From: Pagrus major
Lineage: Eukaryota > Chordata > Actinopteri > Spariformes > Sparidae
Direction of reading: 5' to 3'
Length of the DNA stretch: 64,000 nt
NCBI RefSeq assembly: GCF_040436345.1
Contig: NC_133238.1
Location: 5,644,150-5,708,149, forward strand
Numbering within the stretch: the stretch's first letter is position 1; each line of letters begins with the position of its first letter. Both the position numbers and the translations under genes were made by a program. Positions 41,601 through 53,600 of this stretch are shown one piece after another. The notes beneath the pieces are model-generated. The model ran no database searches. It saw nothing but the letters and a program-made list of their open reading frames with translations, and was not told the origin of the DNA.

Positions 41601-41788
41601 ATCGCTTCTCGGCCTTTTGGCTAAGATCAAGTGTAGTATCTGTTCTTATCAGTTTAATATCTGATATGTCCTCTATATGGGGACAACATATTAAATGGAT
41701 TTTTAGCCTCGGGAGCTGAAACAGGGGCTTGCTCCGTTCACTCCACGCATCGACCCGGTATTGCAGCGCCGCCGGGAACGGTGCACCC
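41601..41788 (+). ncRNA. U2: U2 snRNA
   Basis: Whole gene; nt 67 T. Confidence 0.97.
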
Positions 41789-42226
41789 CTCTCCGGCCTT
41801 GTTGAAAATCAATCAGTGTTGCAGACCAAAGGCCTTGACAAACTTGACATTGCGGCACAGAATCGGCAGCAAGAAGAAGGCTGGCAAACCGCAGCGAGAG
41901 CTGCGCTTTGCATGGTCAGAAAAAGAGGCAAAACTGCCTCGCCGCGGCCGGTGCGCAATACCTGCTGAGTGTGCCCTGCATTTCCCCCCCGCGGTCCTCA
42001 ACTGAAACAGAGAGTCTGGAAGCGCCCGAGTGTTTGTGACGTTTGGTGGCCTGCGCCCAACGAGCAGGCTTTTCTCTCTCCACAAACCGGTCGAGTAGAG
42101 CCTGGGATAATGTGGGGACGGGCGTGGCCAGGGATTTTGGTGCGCGATGAGCCAAGTGAGGCTCACCATGAGAAGAGTGCCTGGGACCACAGCTGTCTTG
42201 GCTGCTGTCGAGGAGAGGCGCTGTAC

Positions 42227-42346
42227 TTACTCGGGTTTCTCTTCATAACGCACAAGTCTTTCGCCTTTTACTAAAGACTTCCGTGGAGAGGAACACCAAT
42301 GAGTTGAAGATATTTTTGGCAGGCTTTGCCGTTTGGCTGAGCCTCG
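42227..42346 (+). ncRNA. U5: U5 snRNA
   Basis: Whole gene with usual flanks. Confidence 0.93.
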
Positions 42347-42518
42347 TGCATGTGTGAAAATCAATAAAGCCGGCCTTAACCAGACTCGGGGCTAAGCCAC
42401 GGAGCGCTTGGGAGGAGCCGCTAAGCACAAGCCACTCCGCCGCGCAATGCAAATGGCACACCGCGACGAGTGTGAAGCGTGCCAGGAGGTGGGCTCAGGC
42501 AGCAGACGACTGGGGCTC

Positions 42519-42706
42519 ATCGCTTCTCGGCCTTTTGGCTAAGATCAAGTGTAGTATCTGTTCTTATCAGTTTAATATCTGATATGTCCTCTATATGGGG
42601 ACAACATATTAAATGGATTTTTAGCCTCGGGAGCTGAAACAGGGGCTTGCTCCGTTCACTCCACGCATCGACCCGGTATTGCAGCGCCGCCGGGAACGGT
42701 GCACCC
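42519..42706 (+). ncRNA. U2: U2 snRNA
   Basis: Whole gene; nt 67 T. The spacer after it reads CCGTGGCC near 42863, a change also seen in the edge unit near 4822. Confidence 0.97.
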
Positions 42707-43144
42707 CTCTCCGGCCTTGTTGAAAATCAATCAGTGTTGCAGACCAAAGGCCTTGACAAACTTGACATTGCGGCACAGAATCGGCAGCAAGAAGAAGGCT
42801 GGCAAACCGCAGCGAGAGCTGCGCTTTGCATGGTCAGAAAAAGAGGCAAAACTGCCTCGCCGTGGCCGGTGCGCAATACCTGCTGAGTGTGCCCTGCATT
42901 TCCCCCCCGCGGTCCTCAACTGAAACAGAGAGTCTGGAAGCGCCCGAGTGTTTGTGACGTTTGGTGGCCTGCGCCCAACGAGCAGGCTTTTCTCTCTCCA
43001 CAAACCGGTCGAGTAGAGCCTGGGATAATGTGGGGACGGGCGTGGCCAGGGATTTTGGTGCGCGATGAGCCAAGTGAGGCTCACCATGAGAAGAGTGCCT
43101 GGGACCACAGCTGTCTTGGCTGCTGTCGAGGAGAGGCGCTGTAC

Positions 43145-43264
43145 TTACTCGGGTTTCTCTTCATAACGCACAAGTCTTTCGCCTTTTACTAAAGACTTCC
43201 GTGGAGAGGAACACCAATGAGTTGAAGATATTTTTGGCAGGCTTTGCCGTTTGGCTGAGCCTCG
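43145..43264 (+). ncRNA. U5: U5 snRNA
   Basis: Whole gene with usual flanks. Confidence 0.93.
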
Positions 43265-43436
43265 TGCATGTGTGAAAATCAATAAAGCCGGCCTTAACCA
43301 GACTCGGGGCTAAGCCACGGAGCGCTTGGGAGGAGCCGCTAAGCACAAGCCACTCCGCCGCGCAATGCAAATGGCACACCGCGACGAGTGTGAAGCGTGC
43401 CAGGAGGTGGGCTCAGGCAGCAGACGACTGGGGCTC

Positions 43437-43624
43437 ATCGCTTCTCGGCCTTTTGGCTAAGATCAAGTGTAGTATCTGTTCTTATCAGTTTAATATCTGA
43501 TATGTCCTCTATATGGGGACAACATATTAAATGGATTTTTAGCCTCGGGAGCTGAAACAGGGGCTTGCTCCGTTCACTCCACGCATCGACCCGGTATTGC
43601 AGCGCCGCCGGGAACGGTGCACCC
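43437..43624 (+). ncRNA. U2: U2 snRNA
   Basis: Whole gene; nt 67 T. Confidence 0.97.
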
Positions 43625-44062
43625 CTCTCCGGCCTTGTTGAAAATCAATCAGTGTTGCAGACCAAAGGCCTTGACAAACTTGACATTGCGGCACAGAATC
43701 GGCAGCAAGAAGAAGGCTGGCAAACCGCAGCGAGAGCTGCGCTTTGCATGGTCAGAAAAAGAGGCAAAACTGCCTCGCCGCGGCCGGTGCGCAATACCTG
43801 CTGAGTGTGCCCTGCATTTCCCCCCCGCGGTCCTCAACTGAAACAGAGAGTCTGGAAGCGCCCGAGTGTTTGTGACGTTTGGTGGCCTGCGCCCAACGAG
43901 CAGGCTTTTCTCTCTCCACAAACCGGTCGAGTAGAGCCTGGGATAATGTGGGGACGGGCGTGGCCAGGGATTTTGGTGCGCGATGAGCCAAGTGAGGCTC
44001 ACCATGAGAAGAGTGCCTGGGACCACAGCTGTCTTGGCTGCTGTCGAGGAGAGGCGCTGTAC

Positions 44063-44182
44063 TTACTCGGGTTTCTCTTCATAACGCACAAGTCTTTCGC
44101 CTTTTACTAAAGACTTCCGTGGAGAGGAACACCAATGAGTTGAAGATATTTTTGGCAGGCTTTGCCGTTTGGCTGAGCCTCG
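44063..44182 (+). ncRNA. U5: U5 snRNA
   Basis: Whole gene with usual flanks. Confidence 0.93.
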
Positions 44183-44354
44183 TGCATGTGTGAAAATCAA
44201 TAAAGCCGGCCTTAACCAGACTCGGGGCTAAGCCACGGAGCGCTTGGGAGGAGCCGCTAAGCACAAGCCACTCCGCCGCGCAATGCAAATGGCACACCGC
44301 GACGAGTGTGAAGCGTGCCAGGAGGTGGGCTCAGGCAGCAGACGACTGGGGCTC

Positions 44355-44542
44355 ATCGCTTCTCGGCCTTTTGGCTAAGATCAAGTGTAGTATCTGTTCT
44401 TATCAGTTTAATATCTGATATGTCCTCTATATGGGGACAACATATTAAATGGATTTTTAGCCTCGGGAGCTGAAACAGGGGCTTGCTCCGTTCACTCCAC
44501 GCATCGACCCGGTATTGCAGCGCCGCCGGGAACGGTGCACCC
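44355..44542 (+). ncRNA. U2: U2 snRNA
   Basis: Whole gene; nt 67 T. Confidence 0.97.
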
Positions 44543-44980
44543 CTCTCCGGCCTTGTTGAAAATCAATCAGTGTTGCAGACCAAAGGCCTTGACAAACTTG
44601 ACATTGCGGCACAGAATCGGCAGCAAGAAGAAGGCTGGCAAACCGCAGCGAGAGCTGCGCTTTGCATGGTCAGAAAAAGAGGCAAAACTGCCTCGCCGCG
44701 GCCGGTGCGCAATACCTGCTGAGTGTGCCCTGCATTTCCCCCCCGCGGTCCTCAACTGAAACAGAGAGTCTGGAAGCGCCCGAGTGTTTGTGACGTTTGG
44801 TGGCCTGCGCCCAACGAGCAGGCTTTTCTCTCTCCACAAACCGGTCGAGTAGAGCCTGGGATAATGTGGGGACGGGCGTGGCCAGGGATTTTGGTGCGCG
44901 ATGAGCCAAGTGAGGCTCACCATGAGAAGAGTGCCTGGGACCACAGCTGTCTTGGCTGCTGTCGAGGAGAGGCGCTGTAC

Positions 44981-45100
44981 TTACTCGGGTTTCTCTTCAT
45001 AACGCACAAGTCTTTCGCCTTTTACTAAAGACTTCCGTGGAGAGGAACACCAATGAGTTGAAGATATTTTTGGCAGGCTTTGCCGTTTGGCTGAGCCTCG
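44981..45100 (+). ncRNA. U5: U5 snRNA
   Basis: Whole gene with usual flanks. Confidence 0.93.
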
Positions 45101-45272
45101 TGCATGTGTGAAAATCAATAAAGCCGGCCTTAACCAGACTCGGGGCTAAGCCACGGAGCGCTTGGGAGGAGCCGCTAAGCACAAGCCACTCCGCCGCGCA
45201 ATGCAAATGGCACACCGCGACGAGTGTGAAGCGTGCCAGGAGGTGGGCTCAGGCAGCAGACGACTGGGGCTC

Positions 45273-45460
45273 ATCGCTTCTCGGCCTTTTGGCTAAGATC
45301 AAGTGTAGTATCTGTTCTTATCAGTTTAATATCTGATATGTCCTCTATATGGGGACAACATATTAAATGGATTTTTAGCCTCGGGAGCTGAAACAGGGGC
45401 TTGCTCCGTTCACTCCACGCATCGACCCGGTATTGCAGCGCCGCGGGGAACGGTGCACCC
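45273..45460 (+). ncRNA. U2: U2 snRNA, stem IV variant
   Basis: Full length; nt 173 C to G (45445) puts a G-G mismatch in stem IV. The same change is in the copy at 47109. The spacer after it has C to G at 45651. Confidence 0.95.
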
Positions 45461-45898
45461 CTCTCCGGCCTTGTTGAAAATCAATCAGTGTTGCAGACCA
45501 AAGGCCTTGACAAACTTGACATTGCGGCACAGAATCGGCAGCAAGAAGAAGGCTGGCAAACCGCAGCGAGAGCTGCGCTTTGCATGGTCAGAAAAAGAGG
45601 CAAAACTGCCTCGCCGCGGCCGGTGCGCAATACCTGCTGAGTGTGCCCTGGATTTCCCCCCCGCGGTCCTCAACTGAAACAGAGAGTCTGGAAGCGCCCG
45701 AGTGTTTGTGACGTTTGGTGGCCTGCGCCCAACGAGCAGGCTTTTCTCTCTCCACAAACCGGTCGAGTAGAGCCTGGGATAATGTGGGGACGGGCGTGGC
45801 CAGGGATTTTGGTGCGCGATGAGCCAAGTGAGGCTCACCATGAGAAGAGTGCCTGGGACCACAGCTGTCTTGGCTGCTGTCGAGGAGAGGCGCTGTAC

Positions 45899-46018
45899 TT
45901 ACTCGGGTTTCTCTTCATAACGCACAAGTCTTTCGCCTTTTACTAAAGACTTCCGTGGAGAGGAACACCAATGAGTTGAAGATATTTTTGGCAGGCTTTG
46001 CCGTTTGGCTGAGCCTCG
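45899..46018 (+). ncRNA. U5: U5 snRNA
   Basis: Whole gene with usual flanks. Confidence 0.93.
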
Positions 46019-46190
46019 TGCATGTGTGAAAATCAATAAAGCCGGCCTTAACCAGACTCGGGGCTAAGCCACGGAGCGCTTGGGAGGAGCCGCTAAGCAC
46101 AAGCCACTCCGCCGCGCAATGCAAATGGCACACCGCGACGAGTGTGAAGCGTGCCAGGAGGTGGGCTCAGGCAGCAGACGACTGGGGCTC

Positions 46191-46378
46191 ATCGCTTCTC
46201 GGCCTTTTGGCTAAGATCAAGTGTAGTATCTGTTCTTATCAGTTTAATATCTGATATGTCCGCTATATGGGGACAACATATTAAATGGATTTTTAGCCTC
46301 GGGAGCTGAAACAGGGGCTTGCTCCGTTCACTCCACGCATCGACCCGGTATTGCAGCGCCGCCGGGAACGGTGCACCC
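46191..46378 (+). ncRNA. U2: U2 snRNA, stem IIb variant
   Basis: Full length; nt 72 T to G (46262) turns a U-G pair of stem IIb into G-G. Confidence 0.95.
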
Positions 46379-46816
46379 CTCTCCGGCCTTGTTGAAAATC
46401 AATCAGTGTTGCAGACCAAAGGCCTTGACAAACTTGACATTGCGGCACAGAATCGGCAGCAAGAAGAAGGCTGGCAAACCGCAGCGAGAGCTGCGCTTTG
46501 CATGGTCAGAAAAAGAGGCAAAACTGCCTCGCCGCGGCCGGTGCGCAATACCTGCTGAGTGTGCCCTGCATTTCCCCCCCGCGGTCCTCAACTGAAACAG
46601 AGAGTCTGGAAGCGCCCGAGTGTTTGTGACGTTTGGTGGCCTGCGCCCAACGAGCAGGCTTTTCTCTCTCCACAAACCGGTCGAGTAGAGCCTGGGATAA
46701 TGTGGGGACGGGCGTGGCCAGGGATTTTGGTGCGCGATGAGCCAAGTGAGGCTCACCATGAGAAGAGTGCCTGGGACCACAGCTGTCTTGGCTGCTGTCG
46801 AGGAGAGGCGCTGTAC

Positions 46817-46936
46817 TTACTCGGGTTTCTCTTCATAACGCACAAGTCTTTCGCCTTTTACTAAAGACTTCCGTGGAGAGGAACACCAATGAGTTGAAGA
46901 TATTTTTGGCAGGCTTTGCCGTTTGGCTGAGCCTCG
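46817..46936 (+). ncRNA. U5: U5 snRNA
   Basis: Whole gene with usual flanks. Confidence 0.93.
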
Positions 46937-47108
46937 TGCATGTGTGAAAATCAATAAAGCCGGCCTTAACCAGACTCGGGGCTAAGCCACGGAGCGCTTG
47001 GGAGGAGCCGCTAAGCACAAGCCACTCCGCCGCGCAATGCAAATGGCACACCGCGACGAGTGTGAAGCGTGCCAGGAGGTGGGCTCAGGCAGCAGACGAC
47101 TGGGGCTC

Positions 47109-47296
47109 ATCGCTTCTCGGCCTTTTGGCTAAGATCAAGTGTAGTATCTGTTCTTATCAGTTTAATATCTGATATGTCCTCTATATGGGGACAACATATT
47201 AAATGGATTTTTAGCCTCGGGAGCTGAAACAGGGGCTTGCTCCGTTCACTCCACGCATCGACCCGGTATTGCAGCGCCGCGGGGAACGGTGCACCC
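47109..47296 (+). ncRNA. U2: U2 snRNA, stem IV variant
   Basis: Full length; nt 173 C to G (47281), the same change as at 45445 two units earlier. Confidence 0.95.
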
Positions 47297-47734
47297 CTCT
47301 CCGGCCTTGTTGAAAATCAATCAGTGTTGCAGACCAAAGGCCTTGACAAACTTGACATTGCGGCACAGAATCGGCAGCAAGAAGAAGGCTGGCAAACCGC
47401 AGCGAGAGCTGCGCTTTGCATGGTCAGAAAAAGAGGCAAAACTGCCTCGCCGCGGCCGGTGCGCAATACCTGCTGAGTGTGCCCTGCATTTCCCCCCCGC
47501 GGTCCTCAACTGAAACAGAGAGTCTGGAAGCGCCCGAGTGTTTGTGACGTTTGGTGGCCTGCGCCCAACGAGCAGGCTTTTCTCTCTCCACAAACCGGTC
47601 GAGTAGAGCCTGGGATAATGTGGGGACGGGCGTGGCCAGGGATTTTGGTGCGCGATGAGCCAAGTGAGGCTCACCATGAGAAGAGTGCCTGGGACCACAG
47701 CTGTCTTGGCTGCTGTCGAGGAGAGGCGCTGTAC

Positions 47735-47854
47735 TTACTCGGGTTTCTCTTCATAACGCACAAGTCTTTCGCCTTTTACTAAAGACTTCCGTGGAGAGGA
47801 ACACCAATGAGTTGAAGATATTTTTGGCAGGCTTTGCCGTTTGGCTGAGCCTCG
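47735..47854 (+). ncRNA. U5: U5 snRNA
   Basis: Whole gene with usual flanks. Confidence 0.93.
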
Positions 47855-48026
47855 TGCATGTGTGAAAATCAATAAAGCCGGCCTTAACCAGACTCGGGGC
47901 TAAGCCACGGAGCGCTTGGGAGGAGCCGCTAAGCACAAGCCACTCCGCCGCGCAATGCAAATGGCACACCGCGACGAGTGTGAAGCGTGCCAGGAGGTGG
48001 GCTCAGGCAGCAGACGACTGGGGCTC

Positions 48027-48214
48027 ATCGCTTCTCGGCCTTTTGGCTAAGATCAAGTGTAGTATCTGTTCTTATCAGTTTAATATCTGATATGTCCTCT
48101 ATATGGGGACAACATATTAAATGGATTTTTAGCCTCGGGAGCTGAAACAGGGGCTTGCTCCGTTCACTCCACGCATCGACCCGGTATTGCAGCGCCGCCG
48201 GGAACGGTGCACCC
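48027..48214 (+). ncRNA. U2: U2 snRNA
   Basis: Whole gene; nt 67 T. One G is missing from the spacer after it, at about 48340. Confidence 0.97.
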
Positions 48215-48651
48215 CTCTCCGGCCTTGTTGAAAATCAATCAGTGTTGCAGACCAAAGGCCTTGACAAACTTGACATTGCGGCACAGAATCGGCAGCAAGA
48301 AGAAGGCTGGCAAACCGCAGCGAGAGCTGCGCTTTGCATGTCAGAAAAAGAGGCAAAACTGCCTCGCCGCGGCCGGTGCGCAATACCTGCTGAGTGTGCC
48401 CTGCATTTCCCCCCCGCGGTCCTCAACTGAAACAGAGAGTCTGGAAGCGCCCGAGTGTTTGTGACGTTTGGTGGCCTGCGCCCAACGAGCAGGCTTTTCT
48501 CTCTCCACAAACCGGTCGAGTAGAGCCTGGGATAATGTGGGGACGGGCGTGGCCAGGGATTTTGGTGCGCGATGAGCCAAGTGAGGCTCACCATGAGAAG
48601 AGTGCCTGGGACCACAGCTGTCTTGGCTGCTGTCGAGGAGAGGCGCTGTAC

Positions 48652-48771
48652 TTACTCGGGTTTCTCTTCATAACGCACAAGTCTTTCGCCTTTTACTAAA
48701 GACTTCCGTGGAGAGGAACACCAATGAGTTGAAGATATTTTTGGCAGGCTTTGCCGTTTGGCTGAGCCTCG
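48652..48771 (+). ncRNA. U5: U5 snRNA
   Basis: Whole gene; last before LINE copy D. Confidence 0.93.
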
Positions 48772-48943
48772 TGCATGTGTGAAAATCAATAAAGCCGGCC
48801 TTAACCAGACTCGGGGCTAAGCCACGGAGCGCTTGGGAGGAGCCGCTAAGCACAAGCCACTCCGCCGCGCAATGCAAATGGCACACCGCGACGAGTGTGA
48901 AGCGTGCCAGGAGGTGGGCTCAGGCAGCAGACGACTGGGGCTC

Positions 48944-48969
48944 ATCGCTTCTCGGCCTTTTGGCTAAGA
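48944..48969 (+). pseudogene. U2: U2 snRNA 5' part (nt 1-26), cut by LINE copy D
   Basis: Promoter and nt 1-26 intact; the same cut point as copies B and C. Confidence 0.95.
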
Positions 48970-49265
48970 CGGCGATCACTCCCTGCAAGTGGGATTATTT
49001 TCTCATTGTGGAAGTAATCCTTTGCGACTTGGGAGACATTGTTGTATTGCTTCTTTGCACATTTTTGTTTGTTATTATTGTACATTTGCACAGTGGTTTG
49101 TTGGAGACATCTAAGAGCCTGTCAAGGTAAGAAAGCTTTTAGTTTTTTTTTGCTTTTTGCTGTCTTATTCTTGACTGGTTTTAGGTGTTTTTACAGCCTT
49201 TTTTTAGCTTGTATTTATTTAACTTATTGTATTTTATTCATCGTTGAAGTGTGGTGTCTCCAGCC

Positions 49266-50584
49266 ATGTCGGCTGCCCGTGCCGGCATGCGGAGGCACCA
49301 CAGTGTGCGTTTTACCTTTTTAGAAAGAGATGGAAAGCTCCTGGAGATGTCCAGATTGGACTTCTCCAGGAAGCTAATTCAAAAGGCCCTTGGCTTTTCC
49401 CCACAGCAATTGAACTGCGTACTGTCTCTTCCCTTCAACAAAGGTTTTGATATTAGTTTTGTTACCGCTGCAGTGCTACAAGAATTTTGGCAACGCTTTG
49501 AAAAGGTTAAGACCCAGTTTTCAGCATTCAACGTGGAGAAACTGACTGACAACTCTCTGAAAGTGGTTATTGTTAGGATGTTCAATGAAATGGTGAATGC
49601 TGAAGATATATGCATGTGGCTGGGTAGATACTGCACTGTGAAGGGCCAGGCTACCAAGGTGAGGGATGAAGATGGCATCTGGAACTGTGCCTGGAGGGTC
49701 CCCATTCAACAATGGCAGGACCCCCAGGGGTACCAGGGCCTGAGGCATCTCCCATCCATGGTAGTTCTTGGTGAGAACAGGGGCTACATTCACTACCAGG
49801 GCATGCCCAAGCTCTGCCGCAAGTGTGGTGAGCATGGACACCTGGCAGAGGCTTGCCAAAACATTGTTTGCGGTAAATGCAGAGAAATTGGGCACTCCTT
49901 TGAGGAGGCAGAAAGTGCAATCTCTGTGGAGAGACAAATCACCTCTTCAGAGATTGCCCAATGTCTTTTGCCAACAAACTGAAAGCCCAAAGAAAACAAG
50001 AATCGGAAATTGAAAAAGAAAAAATATTAAAGGAAAATGGCCGAAATGTAACTGTCGAAGTGCTAATTGAAGAGGAGGGGCTGGGAAATTCAAATCTCCC
50101 GCCAAAATCTGTGGTTGGAGGAGAGGAGCCCGGTGAGGCGGGACAAGGGGAGGGGCCTGGCTTTAACCCAGCAGAGGGTGCTGCTGAGGGAGATGGGGAA
50201 AGCCAGGCAGCAGGTGGAGCTGGACAAGATGGCTCGACAGGCACTGACTCAGCCAATAGCCTCATTACAGTCGGGGAGGAACAAGAGGAAGGAGAGTCCA
50301 GTGACACCTCCCTCCCCAATACCCAGCCCAACCTCAAGAGAACTGCATCTGAACTGTCCAGCTCTGAGGCTGATGCAGCCTCGGAGAAGAAGGGAAGGGC
50401 TGAGCTTGACTCATACAGTTCCCCTGTGGAGCAGCTCAGAGCCTTCCCTTCCAGTTCACCCGATCAGTGCTCATTTCTTAATATAGCACTACAGTCAACT
50501 CCATTGGAAAAGCGTGCCGACATGGCTTTCCGGAGGAAAGAGTCTCAGGCCTCACCCCCCGATTGCATGGGGATAGTGAAATGA
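49266..50584 (+). pseudogene. LINE ORF1, frameshifted, copy D
   Basis: Reads as ORF1 from ATG 49266 through residue E214, just before the last Cys of the second zinc knuckle. A 10-bp deletion at about 49907 then shifts the frame, which stops at 49980-49982. The rest continues in another frame to the usual stop at 50584. The third knuckle is also lost from the first frame. The copy would need ORF1 from another element. Confidence 0.93.
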
Positions 50585-50651
50585 GATCCTTTTACATTCC
50601 TGAAAGTCTGGAAGTTTTAACAAGTAGTCTTTTAATTTTTTATTCCTTAAA

Positions 50652-53600
50652 ATGTCATACCTGTTGTTTTTACCAATTATACTCATGACCCTCAACATTT
50701 CCACCCTCAATGTGAGAAGTGTGAGGTCGGGAGTTAGAGCCCAGACTGTTTTATCCTACCTAAATTCTTTTACGTCAGATGTGTTTTTATTACAGGAGTG
50801 CAATCTGCCCTTTTTAACAACCTACAGGAAATGGGAGGAGAAATGGCCACTCGGTCAATCCATGTGGAGTGGATCAAACCACAACAAGTCAGATGGAGTG
50901 GCCATTTTAATTAAAAACCCCTTGGTAGTGGTGAGGGGCAGCACTGTGGTGAGAGACGGACGGGCAGTTTTAGCACACTTGACATACATGGGGCAGGATT
51001 TTAACCTACTCAACGTATACGGTTTTAACGACAAAAATGACAGGTATGACCTTTTAGAAGAACTGCAGTCCCACATGCTAGGTAGGGTGCCTTTAGTGGT
51101 AGGAGGGGATTTTAATTGTGTTTTATCCAGAACAGATAGACGGGGAGCAGGGGAAGATTTTAAAGTAGATAAAACATCGGTTTTACTGCAAGACATCTGC
51201 AAGGATTTTAAGCTACAAGACTGTTTTAAATCCATGCATCCTAGAGAGGAGGGCTTCACCTGGTTCAGTGGTGACGGCACCAAAGCCTCTCGCATTGACT
51301 ATGTTTTTACACGGGACTGCCCACCAACTGATGCTAGATTGACCCCCGTTTTCTTTTCTGATCACGCAATGCTGTCATGCACCCTGACACTCTCTTCTGG
51401 TGTGACTGTAGGAAGTGGTCTGTGGAAGCTCAACTGCTCCCTGTTAGAGGACAGGGAGATAGTTGGACAATACAGGGAGCAGTATAGCCAATGGCAGACC
51501 CTTCAAGACTTTTACGATTCACGTGCACACTGGTGGGAGTGGGTGAAGACAAAGACTAAGGCTTTTTTTAGACAGGCAGGGAGAAAGAAAAAAGATAAGG
51601 AAAAAAGATGCATGTTGGGACTGCAGAAAAGACTACAGAGATATTTTAAACTTGTGAACCAAGGATTTGATTTTAATGACGACATTTTAGAAGTCAAAAA
51701 ACAAATGTCAAAATTAGCTGAAATAAAGAGTCAGGGTATCATTTTAAGAAGCAAAGAGAGAGAAAGAGAAGAAGGAGAAAAATGCACACGATACTTTTTT
51801 AAGAAGATAGCTAGCAGAAGTGGGGTTTTAACAAAGCTAAAAAAAGAAGACGGGTTTTTAACTGCTAACACAAACGAACTTATTGAAACAGTGGAACTCT
51901 TTTACAATAAATTATATGAAAAAAAAGACATAGAGACAGACATTACAGAACAGGTTTTAGAATACATTGATAGGACGGTGGAGGAAAGTGTGCTTTTAAC
52001 CCAGGATTTTACCCTTTTAGAGTTAGGTAAATGTTTAAAAAATTTTAAGAAGGGGAAGTCCCCAGGACAAGATGGACTTCCCCTGGAATTTTATCTGACC
52101 TTTTGGGATATCCTTGCACATGACCTACTTACTGTTTTTAATGACTTTGAACGACTAGACCTGTTACCTGAGAGCTTTAGAGTAGGGATAGTGACATTAA
52201 TCCACAAAAAAGAGGACCAGACTGACCTGAAAAACTGGAGACCAATAACGCTTTTAAACTTTGACTGCAAACTTTTTAGCAAACTTTTATCAACACGTTT
52301 ATCTTTGGTTTTAGGGGAGGTGATCCACCCGGATCAAGCCTGTGCCATCCCGGGGAGGAAGATCACCGACAGCCTCGTACTGATCAGAGACACCATCTGT
52401 TACGCGAGAGACAGAGACATTCGGCTTGTATTGCTAAATTTAGACTTTGAAAAAGCCTTCGATCGGGTCTCGCACCAGTACCTATTTCAGGTACTGCAAA
52501 AAATGGGGTTTCCTGAGAGGGTCATAGCGTGGGTGGGTTTGCTCTACCGGGGAATCAACAGCAAAATCCTTGTAAATGGGCAACTTACCAAAGCAGTGAA
52601 TATATGCTGCGGTGTCCGTCAGGGTTGTCCGTTATCTGCCCTCCTTTACGTTATATGTGTGGAACCATTGGCACAGATCTTGAGAAGGGACAAATGGATC
52701 AATGGGGTGTCAATTCCGGGGAGTGGGGGCTTGGTCACAAAATGCCTTTTATACATGGATGATGTCAATGTTTTATGTACAGACCTTTTAGCTGTAAACA
52801 GGACCATGGACTTGACGGACTGGTATGGACGGGCCTCTGGAGCCAGACTTAACCGCGACAAGACCCAAGCCCAATTTTACGGACCATGGACAGTGACCGA
52901 GACCACAGGACTCCCTCTGACTGTGACCCTGACTGACATGAAAATACTCGGGGTAAAATTTGACGGGGAAGGGGGTGGGAGGAGCAATTGGCTTGACGCG
53001 ATAGGGAAAGTTAGAAAGAGACTGGGATACTGGAGACTAAGGGGACTGACAATGGAAGGCAAGGTTTTAGTCATAAAAGCTGTGATTTTACCCTTGTTTT
53101 TACTAATCAGTTCTGTTTTTATCCCGCCTCGTAGAGTGCTTTTAGATCTCGATCGAGCCATTTTTTACTTTCTGTGGGGGTCCAAGTGGGAGCGACTTAG
53201 AAGAAACGTCATGAAGATGCCAAAAACAAAAGGAGGGAAAGATGTTCCAGACCTCCACCTGTTTTTAGGAAGCCAATACACCACACTGCACCTCAAATAT
53301 GCCACATCCCCATCCAGAGATCACAAGACATCTGCCATGGCAAGATTCTGGATGGGGTCTTACCTCAGGACACTCAAGTTTTTACCTGTCGATCTTAGAG
53401 CACCTGTGTCTTTTAAACTGCCCACGGCCTATGATTTTATACGCAAATTTTTAAAAGATTTTAACTTGGAACAGGAGGAGCTGTCACTTTTAACCAACCA
53501 CCGCTCTCTTCTCTCTCTTGTGCAGGAGCGGGAGCCAGTGAGTCCGGTGCGCGGGCTCGCAATCGGCGAGCCCTCAAGTGTTTGGCGCAATGTCAACCAT

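Larger units (their letters stand above)
21405..48943 (+). repeat. Block of 30 uninterrupted U2-U5 units
   Basis: Thirty consecutive units, 29 of exactly 918 bp and the last of 917 bp. Between-unit differences are single bases, several shared by units a whole number of repeats apart. The block is bounded by LINE copy C on the left and D on the right. Confidence 0.97.
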
